Of a stretch of 64,000 nucleotides of DNA, positions 9,696 through 19,753 are shown piece by piece. The translations under genes were made by a program, and so were the position numbers. This stretch comes from Gracilibacillus halotolerans (GTDB taxonomy: Bacteria > Bacillota > Bacilli > Bacillales > Amphibacillaceae): the NCBI RefSeq assembly GCF_014206945.1, contig NZ_JACHON010000008.1:31352-95351 (forward strand), in the 5' to 3' direction. How positions within the stretch are numbered: the first letter of the stretch is position 1; each line of letters starts with the position of its first letter. A model generated the notes under the pieces. It searched no databases, was not told the origin of the DNA, and saw only the letters and a list, made by a program, of their open reading frames with translations.

Positions 9696-9724
9696 ATTAT
9701 ATAAAACGTATTGGGGTTTTGCAA
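9696..9724 (-). promoter_or_regulatory. SigA promoter of the rib operon
   Basis: Minus-strand TTGCAA (9719-9724), 17 nt, then a perfect TATAAT (9696-9701), placed about 30 nt before the riboswitch P1 stem. Spacing and position are ideal for a housekeeping promoter. Confidence 0.8.
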
Positions 9725-10269
9725 ACTAATCTGCTCATATAACCCGCAATATAATGTAAATAGTTAGAATCAATCACTAGTTTACACCATTAATCGATAG
9801 TGGACAGATATGTTTTGATGCCTCTGGAGAATTTGCAGCTAACTCAAAAGTAATAATAAAAGAGGTAGCAGAAAATGCACGAACAAAATAAATAATATGA
9901 GTAAAGCAAAAGATTTTTTTACACATTTTCTTTGCTTTCTCCTTGATTTCCCCCCTTTTCATTTCTACATTTTCTAGTATTTCCCTTTATATTCATCATT
10001 TCGGTTCTATTGATTCAGAACGGACAATAGAATAATAAAAATATTCCAGTTTTTTTGAAAAAAATCTATCTTAATCGTTAAACAAATTGTCGTACTAGTA
10101 ATGAACGCTTGGATAAGATTGGGGGTGTGTACTTCTTTATCAATGACCATTCATTTTATTTTTTATAGAAAGGCAGTTTTGGAACAGCAAGAAGTGACAC
10201 CACCGTCTTCATTTAGTTGATTACTTCACGAAACGCCATCTACTATTTTTAAGGAGAGGTGATTTCCCA
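9725..10269. other. Long non-coding gap between rib promoter and symporter
   Basis: No supported gene. A 61-codon minus-strand reading frame at 9777-9962 has no ribosome binding site and no recognisable composition. A possible plus-strand promoter is TTGATT (10010-10015), 17 nt, TAATAA (10033-10038), which would leave a leader of about 225 nt before the symporter. I recognise no riboswitch in that leader. Confidence 0.4.
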
Positions 10270-11493
10270 ATGAGTTTAACGAAAAAAATATTAATTGCTC
10301 TTGTACTTGGTGTGGTTGTTGGGATTGTTTTAACTTTCGTTACTGAAAGCGTTTACTCAAATCTTGATATGTACCTGTTAGGACCTGTAGGACAAATCTT
10401 TATCAATTTAATTATGATGCTTGTAGTACCAATCGTCTTTGTCTCTATTGTATTAGGTACTGCAGGACTTGGTGAACCTACTAAGCTAGGAAGAATTGGT
10501 GTTAAAACCATTTCCTTTTTCTTAGTAACAACAGCAATTGCTCTTATACTAAGTCTTAGTCTAGCGTATATCATTAAGCCTGGAACAGAGGGTGTATTTG
10601 ATGTAGAAACGGCAGATTATGAAGCAAGTAGTGCTCCACCAATAATGGAAACCCTCGTTGATATTATTCCAACTAACCCAGTTGAAGCAATGTCTACTGG
10701 CGACATGTTATCGGTTATCGCATTTGCTATATTTATTGGAATCGCATTAGCATTCCTAGGAGAGAAAACACAAGGAATTAGTCGATTGTTCGAACAAGCA
10801 AACGAAATACTGATGCTCATAGTAAATCTCGTTATGAAAATAGCTCCTTATGGTGCATTTGCATTAATTGCCTCTGCAATAGGGGGTGCTGGTTTAGACG
10901 CAGTCGGATCAATGGGAGCATATATGATGACGGTTATTCTAGGTTTAATCCTTCATGCGGCCATCACTTACAGTTTAGCAATTTGGTTAATAGGCCGTTC
11001 AAACCCACTTGAGTTTTACAAAGGATTTTTCCCGGCAATGTCTGTTGGATTTAGTACTGCTAGCTCGAGTGCAACGTTACCAATTTCTATGAAGGCTGCG
11101 CAAGAAAATCTTGGTGTAAGTAAAAATGTAAGTAGCTTCGTACAACCGTTAGGAGCAACAATTAATATGGATGGAACCGCAATTATGCAAGCGACTGCAG
11201 CGGTATTTATCTCACAAGTATATGCAGTAAGTCTCGATTTTACCGATATTATTCTTATCATCCTTACTGCAACACTCGCAAGTATTGGTACTGCTGGCGT
11301 GCCTGGTGTTGGTTTGATTATGTTAGCTATGGTTCTCAATCAGGTTGGTCTTCCAGTAGAAGGTATCGCCTTAGTTATTGGGATTGATCGTTTGTTAGAT
11401 ATGTTACGAACATCATTAAACATTACAGGAGACGCCACTGCTGCTTATATCATTTCCGAAGGAGAAAGACGAAGAGAAGAGAAAGGCAGTTAG
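10270..11493 (+). CDS. Dicarboxylate/amino acid:cation symporter (DAACS)
   Basis: Sodium- or proton-coupled carrier for glutamate, aspartate or C4-dicarboxylates, 407 aa. Family landmarks: eight transmembrane helices, the serine-rich re-entrant loop TASSSATLP near residue 260, NMDGTA in helix 7 near 300, and the second re-entrant loop AGVPGVG near 343. AAGGAGAGG lies upstream of the ATG. Monogenic. GltP, GltT and DctP share these motifs, so the substrate is not assigned. Confidence 0.9.
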   Translation: MSLTKKILIALVLGVVVGIVLTFVTESVYSNLDMYLLGPVGQIFINLIMMLVVPIVFVSIVLGTAGLGEPTKLGRIGVKTISFFLVTTAIALILSLSLAYIIKPGTEGVFDVETADYEASSAPPIMETLVDIIPTNPVEAMSTGDMLSVIAFAIFIGIALAFLGEKTQGISRLFEQANEILMLIVNLVMKIAPYGAFALIASAIGGAGLDAVGSMGAYMMTVILGLILHAAITYSLAIWLIGRSNPLEFYKGFFPAMSVGFSTASSSATLPISMKAAQENLGVSKNVSSFVQPLGATINMDGTAIMQATAAVFISQVYAVSLDFTDIILIILTATLASIGTAGVPGVGLIMLAMVLNQVGLPVEGIALVIGIDRLLDMLRTSLNITGDATAAYIISEGERRREEKGS

Positions 11494-11542
11494 TAAATAG
11501 AAAGACGCACTTGATGGGAATCTTTGAGGACGGGGGCGTGTG

Positions 11543-11680
11543 CTATGAACCGTCGAAGGTGTTCTATCTACCGTGGAACGGTCCTATCAACCGTCGCAAG
11601 AGCTCTATGAACTGTGAAATTTCTCTATAGACCGTCAAGGAGACTCTATCTACCGTGGATTGGTTGTATAGACTGACATC
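11543..11680. repeat. Degenerate tandem repeat, 20-21 bp unit
   Basis: Six units beginning CTAT at 11543, 11564, 11584, 11605, 11625 and 11646, plus a seventh decayed one at 11667. The core is CTAT-N-N-ACCGT-S, for example CTATGAACCGTCG, CTATCTACCGTGG, CTATCAACCGTCG and CTATAGACCGTCA. The period alternates 21/20/21/20/21/21. It lies between two converging genes and is not coding. Confidence 0.75.
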
Positions 11681-11691
11681 GAACAGTATAT

Positions 11692-11726
11692 AAAAAATTA
11701 GGTGAGGATGAATTAATCCTCACCTA
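11692..11726 (-). terminator. Terminator overlapping the 3' end of murB
   Basis: Perfect 10-bp stem AGGTGAGGAT / ATCCTCACCT with a 6-nt loop containing the murB stop codon; a T-run follows on the minus strand. Confidence 0.85.
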
Positions 11727-12624
11727 ATATTCTTACTTCTCGTTCTAAATCTACACCAAATTTTTCTTTAACCGTACGTTGTACCATTTCAATTACTTCT
11801 ATATATTCCGTTGCGGTAGCGTTGTTTTTATTCACGATAAAGCCTGCATGCTTAGTCGATACCTCTGCTCCACCTACTCCTTTACCTTGCAAGTCACTAT
11901 CCTGAATTAATTTGCCTGCAAAATGTCCAGGAGGTCTTTTAAACACACTTCCACAAGAAGGATATTCTAATGGTTGTTTTGATTCCCGTTTATAAGTTAG
12001 ATCATCCATCACTGCTTTAATGTCTTCCCTCTTTCCAGGTTCAAGAGAAAAAGTAGCTTCCAGAACAATCAATTTTTTCGTAGGTATATTACTAGTTCGA
12101 TAAGATAAATCAAAAGCCTCTGCTGGAAGACGAATCACTTTCCCCTCACTATTCACAACTAATGCACTTTCTAGACAGTCTTTAATTTCTCCTCCATAAG
12201 CACCAGCGTTCATGTAGAGAGCCCCTCCAACTGTACCAGGAATACCACATGCAAATTCTAATCCAGTTAATTCTTCTTTTAAAGCAAATCGTGAAGCATC
12301 AATTATTCTTGCTCCACTTTCTGCAATTACTTGATTCCCCTCTCTTCTTATACCATCAAATCTTTTCAAACTAAGGACGATACCTCTAATACCACCATCT
12401 CTTACAATTACGTTAGAGCCATTTCCGAGTAATGTAAAAGGAACCTGGTTGTCATTTGCATATTTTACGATTGCCTGTACCTCTTCAACCTTAGACGGCA
12501 TTAGGAAGAAATCTGCCTTTCCACCAAGCTTTGTATACGTATGATTTCTTAATTGTTCATCTACTTTTATATAGGTCGGATCTATCAATTGCTGTAAATC
12601 CGTTAAGATCTTGTCTGTCATCAT
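11713..12624 (-). CDS. murB: UDP-N-acetylenolpyruvoylglucosamine reductase
   Basis: FAD enzyme that makes UDP-MurNAc in cytoplasmic peptidoglycan synthesis. 303 aa with the FAD-binding core ([23 protein letters not shown] near 130) and the substrate domain with catalytic Ser in CGSVFKRP. I start at ATG 12624, 7 nt after GAGG; the upstream ATG 12630 touches the Shine-Dalgarno sequence. Single gene here, without mur or division neighbours. Confidence 0.95.
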   Translation of the reverse strand: MMTDKILTDLQQLIDPTYIKVDEQLRNHTYTKLGGKADFFLMPSKVEEVQAIVKYANDNQVPFTLLGNGSNVIVRDGGIRGIVLSLKRFDGIRREGNQVIAESGARIIDASRFALKEELTGLEFACGIPGTVGGALYMNAGAYGGEIKDCLESALVVNSEGKVIRLPAEAFDLSYRTSNIPTKKLIVLEATFSLEPGKREDIKAVMDDLTYKRESKQPLEYPSCGSVFKRPPGHFAGKLIQDSDLQGKGVGGAEVSTKHAGFIVNKNNATATEYIEVIEMVQRTVKEKFGVDLEREVRILGED

Positions 12625-12816
12625 ATCCATCCCTCAAGTATATTATGTGTACCATTACACTTTATTATAGCAAGTTGAAAATAATTACCGCAATGCGGAT
12701 TCCTCTCTAGAAATTTTAGCATAGCAGTCCGAATGTACCTTTACAGTACCGTGCCAAGACTAACTTATGCCAAGTCATCTATGCCTAATCGTGTATTTCA
12801 TCTCACTCGATAGAAA

Positions 12817-12852
12817 TAAAAAATAGAAAGGCAGGAATCCCCACCTTTCTAT
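12817..12852 (-). terminator. Terminator of the carAB-argF operon
   Basis: ATAGAAAGG pairs with CCTTTCTAT; on the minus strand the hairpin is followed by TTTTTT, downstream of argF. The remaining sequence between murB and argF (12625-12913) shows no gene. Confidence 0.85.
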
Positions 12853-12913
12853 CATACAAGTATCGTTAAATTTTGTGAATCTTTTACTGTTTTTGCTTGC
12901 TTAATCCTTCTTC

Positions 12914-13852
12914 TTATTCACCCATAAAGGCTACCATAAGTGCTTTTTGCGCATGTAGACGATTTTCCGCTTCTTGAAATACTACTGAATTCGGTCCATC
13001 GATAACATCTGCTGTCACTTCTTCACCTCGATGTGCAGGAAGACAATGCATAAAGATAGCATCCGCTTTTGCGTGAGCCATAAGTTCTTTATTTACTTGG
13101 TATGGAATAAACGCTTTTTCCCGTTCTTTCTGTTCTTCCTCTTGACCCATACTTGCCCATACATCGGTATATATGACATCTGCATCCTTAATCGCTTCAA
13201 TTGGGTCGTCCGTAACCATAACTTCTGTTCCATCTGCAAATGATGTTGCTAGCTCCACCATTTCCTGCTTCGGTTGATAACCGGATGGTGCGCCTATCGC
13301 TATATCTAATCCCATTTTTGCACATCCAATCATTAAGGAGTGTGCCATATTATTACCATCACCAATATACGCCATTTTCAGACCAGCAAGCTCACCTTTT
13401 ACCTCTTTAATCGTTTGAAGGTCTGCTAATACTTGGCATGGATGAAAATCATCGGTTAACCCGTTGATAACTGGTATCGTAGCATTATCTGCTAATTCGA
13501 CCACATCTTGCTGAGAAAATGTACGAATCATAATACCATCTAAATAACTGGATAAAATTTTTGCCGTATCAGAAATAGGTTCTCCTCGACCAAGCTGAAG
13601 ATCATTAGAACTTAAAAACAATGCTGTTCCACCTAATTGATACATACCAGCTTCGAACGAAACACGGGTTCTAGTCGATGATTTTTCAAAAATCATACCT
13701 AAGGTTTTACCTTTTAATGGCTCATAGACCTCATTATTTTTACGTTTTTGCTTTATTTGGTCTGCTAGTTCCAACAAATAGGCTATTTCTGCCGTTGAAA
13801 AATCTGCCAGTGATAACAAATCTCTTCCTCTTAATTCTTCTTTGAAACTCAT
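12914..13852 (-). CDS. argF: Ornithine carbamoyltransferase
   Basis: Forms citrulline from ornithine and carbamoyl phosphate. 312 aa: carbamoyl-phosphate loop SSTRTR at residues 58-63, FHPCQ near 140, and HCLPAHRG near 270, the last distinguishing it from aspartate transcarbamylase. The start codon overlaps the end of carB by 4 nt. Being in one operon with carAB suggests local supply of carbamoyl phosphate for arginine. Confidence 0.96.
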   Translation of the reverse strand: MSFKEELRGRDLLSLADFSTAEIAYLLELADQIKQKRKNNEVYEPLKGKTLGMIFEKSSTRTRVSFEAGMYQLGGTALFLSSNDLQLGRGEPISDTAKILSSYLDGIMIRTFSQQDVVELADNATIPVINGLTDDFHPCQVLADLQTIKEVKGELAGLKMAYIGDGNNMAHSLMIGCAKMGLDIAIGAPSGYQPKQEMVELATSFADGTEVMVTDDPIEAIKDADVIYTDVWASMGQEEEQKEREKAFIPYQVNKELMAHAKADAIFMHCLPAHRGEEVTADVIDGPNSVVFQEAENRLHAQKALMVAFMGE

Positions 13853-16800
13853 AGGAAGGCACGCTCCTTCTTGTTTTGCATTTGGTTATCTTTTCTTAAA
13901 TTTTGAATCGATTCAACATTCTTTATCGATATGTTTGCTGCTTGTAAATAGGCAGCTAATGTCTCGTTAGAGCTGAAGCATACTGTATCGGAACGTAGTG
14001 CTGCTTCACGCAAATTACTATGTTCATCTTTCGTACCCGTTCGATAAACATCTGTAATCAATGCGTAGCAATCGTCCAAGCAATTTTGAATTGCTTCCTC
14101 ATAGTTATAAACCTCTACTCCATCTATTCCAGCTTCTTTTAATAAAGTTGCTGTCTGTTGATCAGCATGGATTGTAGGTTTAGCTGCCTTTATAGCTTGG
14201 ACAAGTTGTGAATCGACTTTCTTTAGCGAGAGCCAGATTGTATTGCTTTCTCCCCAGCCAGTTACATTATCTTCTTTCCATTGAAAAGCCTTGGCAATTG
14301 CTTCATTTATTGTTTTACCTAAACCTATAGCTTCTCCTGTTGATTTCATTTCAGGCCCTAAAATCGGATCTAAGCCAGGCAGTTTATGACTAGAGAAAAT
14401 TGGCATCTTCACAGCATAGAAGGGAATATCTTCATGCAATCCAAGCTTCCACTGTTGATCCGTCAAGGACTCTCCCATTTGTACCCGTGTAGCCAAATCT
14501 ACCATTGGAACCCCTGTTACTTTGCTTGATATTGGCACTGTACGAGAAGCTCTTGGATTTACCTCTAGTACATAAATGGTCTTACGGTCTTCGCTTATAA
14601 CAAATTGAATATTCATCATACCTTTGAAATCTAATGATCCAGAAATCTTTTTTGCATAGGATGCAATCGTATCTTTTTGATCATTTGTAAGACTAGGAGC
14701 TGGAAAGACTGCAATACTATCACCGGAGTGAACACCCGCTCGTTCTATATGCTCGAATACACCCGGTATTAAAATGTCTTCCCCATCACAAACGACATCA
14801 ATTTCCACTTCATATCCTTCAATATATCGATCAATCAATAGAGGGAAAATACGACTACCTCTAGACTTTTCTTCTAAATCCTTCAAATAAGTCTCTAATT
14901 GTTTTTCATCACTTAAGATGACCATCCCTTGGCCACCGATTACATAGGATGGACGAAGTAGGATAGGATAGCCAATTGTTCGGGCCGCTTGCTTTGCATC
15001 TTCCATTGCATTCACCGTATCCCCAGGTATATGTGGGATATCCAGCTTTCTAAGTAATGTATAAAATAGGTCACGGTCTTCTACCGCATCGATTGCATCT
15101 AGTGACGTACCCATGATTGGTACACCAGCACCTTTCAGTCCATCTGCTAGATTAATAGCTGTTTGCCCACCAAATTGTACAAGTACACCATCTGCTTGTT
15201 CCTTATGAACAACATGTAAAACATCTTCCACAGTTAGGGGTTCAAAATACAGATGGTCTGCTGTATTAAAGTCTGTACTAACCGTTTCTGGATTATTATT
15301 AATGACAATCGCATCTATATCCTGTTCTTGTAAAGACTGCGCTGCATGAACAGAACAATAATCAAATTCTACCCCTTGACCAATTCGTATTGGACCAGAG
15401 CCAAGTACGACCATTTTTCGCTCTCCAGGCAACTGCTCTACCTCATCCCACTCATTCCATGAGCTATAGTAGTATGGAGTTTCTGCTGTATATTCTGCCG
15501 CACACGTATCTACGATTTTATAGGATGGCGATAGATTGTCTGTTTGTAACTTTTCAAAGATATTCGAGATATCAATGTTCCATATGTTAGATAACGTAAC
15601 ATCAGAGATTCCATAAGCTTTTGCTTCTTTTAAATCTTCATTTGTTACCTCAGACCATTGTTTCTTCGCTAATTCTTGCTCTTTCTCTATCATTTTCTCT
15701 ATTTCGAAAAGGAAGTAATTACTAATCTCTGTTACAGCATGAACTTCTTGAACCGTCATCCCTCGACGAAACGCCTCTCCAACCATAAATATACGTTCAT
15801 CTGTTGCATGTTTCAACGCATCCAATAAAGCTTCATCCGATAATTGTTCACTTCCTGGTAGCGCCAATGAGTGAAGGCCAATTTCCAAGGAACGGATAGC
15901 TTTATTTAATGCCGTTGGAAAGTTACGAGCCAATGCCATAACTTCTCCAGTTGCTTTCATCTGGGTACCTAATGAACGATCTGCATTCGTGAATTTATCA
16001 AAAGGCCATCTCGGAAACTTTAAAGCTACATAGTCTAGAGCTGGCTCAAAGCTTGCATACGTATTCCCTGTTATAGGGTTTAATACCTCATCTAAATGAT
16101 AGCCTAACGCCAATTTAGCAGCGATACGAGCAATCGGGTAACCCGTTGCTTTTGAAGCTAAAGCACTTGATCTGCTTAAACGTGGATTTACCTCAATAAT
16201 AATGTATTCATCTGTTTCGGGATGTAGAGCAAATTGAATATTACATCCTCCAATTACACCTAATTCACGAATAACTTTAACAGAAGACGATCGCAACATT
16301 TGGTATTGTTGATCCGTTAATGTTTGAGATGGTGCTACAACAATACTATCCCCAGTATGGACACCAACTGGGTCAATATTCTCCATATTCGCAACGATAA
16401 TACATGTATCGTTCGCATCTCTTACAACTTCATATTCGATTTCTTTCCAACCTTTAACACTTTGTTCAATTAATACTTGCTTTATCGGGCTATAGTGTAA
16501 CCCGTTTTTTACGATTTCTCGGAGTTGTTGCTCGTTATCTGCAATACCTCCACCTGCACCACCCAACGTATAAGCAGGTCGAACAATTTGTGGATAACCT
16601 ACTTCTTCAGCAAATGCCACTGCTTCTTCCACAGAACTTGTGGATAAGCTTTCTGCTACTGGCTCTCCAATTTCATTCATCATGGACTTGAATTTTTCCC
16701 GGTCTTCTCCTTTTTGTATCGTATCTAACGATGTACCGAGCAACTTGACGTTGTATTTTTCTAAAACACCTGCTTCGTCTAGAAGAAATGCCATATTGAG

Positions 16801-17085
16801 ACCAGTTTGACCACCTAACGTTGCTAAAATGCCATCCGGCCGTTCCTTTTCAATAATTTTTGTGACCGACTCACATGTGAGAGGTTCTAAGTAAACTTGA
16901 TCTGCAATATTTTCATCTGTCATAATCGTTGCAGGGTTATTATTCACTAAAACAACTTCTATGCCTTCCTCTTTTAATGATAAACAAGCTTGCGTACCTG
17001 CATAATCGAACTCCGCCGCTTGACCTATCACAATCGGACCTGAACCAATCACAAGAACTTTCTCTATATTTTTAAGTTTAGGCAT
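13849..17085 (-). CDS. carB: Carbamoyl phosphate synthetase large subunit, arginine-type
   Basis: 1078 aa with two homologous halves, each a biotin-carboxylase-like ATP-grasp unit: VIGSGPIVIGQ (residue 12 on) and VLGSGPIRIGQ (about 555 on), EVNPRLSRSSALASK and EVNPRASRT, and a C-terminal allosteric domain. It makes carbamoyl phosphate from bicarbonate, 2 ATP and ammonia delivered or channelled from CarA. ATG 17085 follows GGGAG by 9 nt and overlaps carA by 8 nt. Both active halves look intact, which matters because its partner CarA does not (see carA). Confidence 0.96.
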   Translation of the reverse strand: MPKLKNIEKVLVIGSGPIVIGQAAEFDYAGTQACLSLKEEGIEVVLVNNNPATIMTDENIADQVYLEPLTCESVTKIIEKERPDGILATLGGQTGLNMAFLLDEAGVLEKYNVKLLGTSLDTIQKGEDREKFKSMMNEIGEPVAESLSTSSVEEAVAFAEEVGYPQIVRPAYTLGGAGGGIADNEQQLREIVKNGLHYSPIKQVLIEQSVKGWKEIEYEVVRDANDTCIIVANMENIDPVGVHTGDSIVVAPSQTLTDQQYQMLRSSSVKVIRELGVIGGCNIQFALHPETDEYIIIEVNPRLSRSSALASKATGYPIARIAAKLALGYHLDEVLNPITGNTYASFEPALDYVALKFPRWPFDKFTNADRSLGTQMKATGEVMALARNFPTALNKAIRSLEIGLHSLALPGSEQLSDEALLDALKHATDERIFMVGEAFRRGMTVQEVHAVTEISNYFLFEIEKMIEKEQELAKKQWSEVTNEDLKEAKAYGISDVTLSNIWNIDISNIFEKLQTDNLSPSYKIVDTCAAEYTAETPYYYSSWNEWDEVEQLPGERKMVVLGSGPIRIGQGVEFDYCSVHAAQSLQEQDIDAIVINNNPETVSTDFNTADHLYFEPLTVEDVLHVVHKEQADGVLVQFGGQTAINLADGLKGAGVPIMGTSLDAIDAVEDRDLFYTLLRKLDIPHIPGDTVNAMEDAKQAARTIGYPILLRPSYVIGGQGMVILSDEKQLETYLKDLEEKSRGSRIFPLLIDRYIEGYEVEIDVVCDGEDILIPGVFEHIERAGVHSGDSIAVFPAPSLTNDQKDTIASYAKKISGSLDFKGMMNIQFVISEDRKTIYVLEVNPRASRTVPISSKVTGVPMVDLATRVQMGESLTDQQWKLGLHEDIPFYAVKMPIFSSHKLPGLDPILGPEMKSTGEAIGLGKTINEAIAKAFQWKEDNVTGWGESNTIWLSLKKVDSQLVQAIKAAKPTIHADQQTATLLKEAGIDGVEVYNYEEAIQNCLDDCYALITDVYRTGTKDEHSNLREAALRSDTVCFSSNETLAAYLQAANISIKNVESIQNLRKDNQMQNKKERAFL

Positions 17086-18163
17086 GCTGCTTCTCTCCCT
17101 TTGCAACCATCTTGTTTAATAATTCATTAAATAACTGCTGCGTGTCTATAGGTCCGTACTGAGCTTCTGGATCGAACTGAACCGTCCAAATTGGATAATG
17201 CTTATGGGATAAACCCTCAACGGATTGATCGTTGACATGTGTAAAGGAAATGTCCCATTCTGAACTATCTATAGAATCATTCACAACGGTATACCCATGA
17301 TTTTGAGTAGTCATATAGACTTTGCCTGTCGCTTTTTCTTTTACCGGATGATTCGCTCCGCGGTGTCCACTTGGTAGTCTGCTCGTTTTAGCACCGTATG
17401 CTAAAGCTAGGAGCTGGTGTCCTAATGATATTCCAAGTGTAGGATATGTTTCACTTACCTTCTTTACATTAGGTAGTACGGATGAAAGTTGTTCTGGATT
17501 TCCTGGGCCATTGGAATATAACACGCCATCAGGGTCCAATTTTCTAATCGATTCGAATGTTGTATCATATGGCATTACCGTAACTTGGCATCCCCATTCT
17601 AGAAGGGAATCTAGTATGGATTGCTTGTAACCAAAATCAACTAAAACAATATGTGGAGTTAATTGAACAGAATGGTTCTTCGAGAAAAAAGTAATTGGTT
17701 CCTTGACAGAAACTGTTGGCGTCATTGGCTCATTCTTTGGTACAAAATTTGGCTTCTCATCAGGATTTGTTGTTATTTTTCCATAAATTTCCTCATACTG
17801 TCGAATTAACTTCGTCAGAGAGCGCGTATCGATACCAGATAAAGCAGGAATATTATATTTATCTAGAGTCTCTGTTAAAGAGAGACTTGTATTTTCATAT
17901 TCTGGATGATCATTTATTGAAGAAACGATTACTCCAGATAAAGATAACGTTCCTATCCCATCCTCCATTTCAGGGTAACCACAGTTACCAATAAGAGGAT
18001 ACGTCAGTACTACGATTTGTCCAGTATAGGATGGATTTTGGATAATTGCATCATAGCCTGTCATAGCCGTATTAAAAACCACTTCACCTTCCGAGACCTT
18101 ATCTGAACCTATCCAATCTCCTTCGAACACCTCACCTGTATTTAATACTAGATAGCCCTTCAT
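17078..18163 (-). CDS. carA: CarA small subunit with inactivated glutaminase site
   Basis: 361 aa: N-terminal CPSase small-chain domain (1-150) and class I glutamine amidotransferase domain (170-355). The amidotransferase normally uses Cys in G-I-C-L-G-H-Q and His in Q-F-H-P-E-A. Here the first reads GISLGHQ (Ser246, codon TCA, 17426-17428) and the second QFDPEA (Asp331, codon GAT, 17171-17173); Glu333 remains. Loss of nucleophile and base predicts no glutamine hydrolysis, with CarB using free ammonia. The reading frame is otherwise intact and translationally coupled to carB, so it is probably still a structural partner. GGAGG is 7 nt before ATG 18163. Confidence 0.93.
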   Translation of the reverse strand: MKGYLVLNTGEVFEGDWIGSDKVSEGEVVFNTAMTGYDAIIQNPSYTGQIVVLTYPLIGNCGYPEMEDGIGTLSLSGVIVSSINDHPEYENTSLSLTETLDKYNIPALSGIDTRSLTKLIRQYEEIYGKITTNPDEKPNFVPKNEPMTPTVSVKEPITFFSKNHSVQLTPHIVLVDFGYKQSILDSLLEWGCQVTVMPYDTTFESIRKLDPDGVLYSNGPGNPEQLSSVLPNVKKVSETYPTLGISLGHQLLALAYGAKTSRLPSGHRGANHPVKEKATGKVYMTTQNHGYTVVNDSIDSSEWDISFTHVNDQSVEGLSHKHYPIWTVQFDPEAQYGPIDTQQLFNELLNKMVAKGEKQHA

Positions 18164-18185
18164 GTTCGTTCCTCCCAATCCTCAT

Positions 18186-18232
18186 CACGTTGTTTATAAT
18201 TATACTCATTTACTTATATTTATACATTTATA
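18186..18232 (-). promoter_or_regulatory. Probable carA promoter with one weak ARG-box-like site
   Basis: Minus-strand TATAAT at 18199-18204 in an AT-rich block; the -35 at 17 nt (ATGTAT) is weak. TGTATAAATATAAG in the same block matches 10 of 14 positions of the arginine-repressor box TGAATWWWWATTCA, much poorer than the boxes at argG. Confidence 0.4.
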
Positions 18233-18282
18233 AGCAAAAAAATAATCTCAAAACTCTTCACTATCTGAATCATTTATATAGG

Positions 18283-18317
18283 AAAAACTAAGCCTCGCAT
18301 GGAGGAAGACTTAGTTT
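18283..18317 (-). terminator. Terminator of argGH
   Basis: AAACTAAG pairs with CTTAGTTT, extended by CCTC/GAGG after an internal bulge; T-run on the minus strand, 20 nt past the argH stop. Confidence 0.8.
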
Positions 18318-18337
18318 CCCTAGATTTCTTCTTTAGT

Positions 18338-19753
18338 TCACACATTAACCTTCTCCGCAAATTCTTCTACCCATTGCTGATTCTCGCTCCAACGATTCTC
18401 TGCCGACTGAATTTGCTCCTCGACACGGTTCTTAGCTGTACCGCCAACAACATCACGCGCATTAACAACTGTTTCAGGTGCTAATACCTGATAGATATCT
18501 TCTTCAATTAAACTAGAAAACTGCTTAAATTCTTCTATATTTAAATCAAGTAAAAATTTTCCCTGTTCAATTGCATACAATACTGTCTGACCAACTACAG
18601 CGTGTGCTTCACGGAAAGGCATCTCTTTATTCACTAGATAATCCGCTAAATCCGTAGCATTGGAAAAGTCCTTCGCAACTGCTTGATACATATTTTCTTT
18701 CTTCACTTCCATTGTTTGTATCATCGGTGCGAATAATGCTAGGGCACCTTTCAACGTATCCGCGGTATCAAACATTCCTTCTTTATCCTCTTGCATATCT
18801 TTATTATAAGCAATCGGTAATCCTTTTAATGTTGTTAACATTCCAATTAAATGACCGAATACTCTTCCTGTTTTCCCACGCACAAGTTCTGCTACATCTG
18901 GATTCTTCTTCTGCGGCATCATACTACTACCTGTACAGAACGCATCATCTAGTTCGATAAAGTTAAACTCTGCACTTGACCATTGAACAAGCTCTTCACT
19001 TAGGCGTGACAGATGCATAATAATTAGCGATGCATTCGAAAGAAATTCGACAACAAAATCTCTGTCGCTAACAGCGTCCAAACTATTTTCTACTACCCCA
19101 TCAAAATGAAGCTGTTCTGCTACATATTGACGATCAATCGGAAATGTCGTTCCTGCTAGAGCACCTGCTCCTAGTGGTGAGCGATTTACTCGTTTAAAGC
19201 TATCTTGCAATCGTTCGATATCACGTTCAAACATGGATACATATGCCATCATATGATGGGCGAACAATACTGGTTGGGCACGTTGCAAGTGCGTATATCC
19301 CGGTAGAATTGTATCTAAATTCATCTTCGCTTGACCTAGCAAAGCTTCTTGTAGTTTTACTAGTAAATCTACCATCGTTACAATCGTATCACGTAGATAT
19401 AGTCTCATATCTAAAGCTACTTGATCATTACGACTTCTTCCCGTGTGTAGTTTACCACCAACTGCTCCCACTTCTTCAATCAGAAGCTTCTCTACATTCA
19501 TATGAATATCTTCATTTTCTTCGCTAAGCTCTGCTTCACCATTAGCAATCTTTTTGGCTACGACTTTCAAGCCATTTTTAATTGTATCCGCATCTCCAGC
19601 TGGAATGATTCCACACTTAGATAACATTTCTACGTGCGCTAAACTTCCTTGGATATCATATTGAGCTAGCTTTTGATCGAAGCTTATCGAAGCTGTATAT
19701 TCATCCACTAATTCATTTGTTGGTTTTGTAAAACGTCCGCCCCATAATTTCAT
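18338..19753 (-). CDS. argH: Argininosuccinate lyase
   Basis: Last step of arginine synthesis (argininosuccinate to arginine and fumarate). 471 aa, fumarase/aspartase fold; signature loop [12 protein letters not shown] with the catalytic Ser near residue 280, N-terminal LWGGRFTK, and TGRSRNDQ near 110. The start overlaps the argG stop by 4 nt. Confidence 0.96.
   Translation of the reverse strand: MKLWGGRFTKPTNELVDEYTASISFDQKLAQYDIQGSLAHVEMLSKCGIIPAGDADTIKNGLKVVAKKIANGEAELSEENEDIHMNVEKLLIEEVGAVGGKLHTGRSRNDQVALDMRLYLRDTIVTMVDLLVKLQEALLGQAKMNLDTILPGYTHLQRAQPVLFAHHMMAYVSMFERDIERLQDSFKRVNRSPLGAGALAGTTFPIDRQYVAEQLHFDGVVENSLDAVSDRDFVVEFLSNASLIIMHLSRLSEELVQWSSAEFNFIELDDAFCTGSSMMPQKKNPDVAELVRGKTGRVFGHLIGMLTTLKGLPIAYNKDMQEDKEGMFDTADTLKGALALFAPMIQTMEVKKENMYQAVAKDFSNATDLADYLVNKEMPFREAHAVVGQTVLYAIEQGKFLLDLNIEEFKQFSSLIEEDIYQVLAPETVVNARDVVGGTAKNRVEEQIQSAENRWSENQQWVEEFAEKVNV

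Noticed and set aside
9777..9962. 61-codon minus-strand reading frame in the rib/symporter gap
   Set aside because: No ribosome binding site, no recognisable motif and a composition no different from the surrounding AT-rich DNA.
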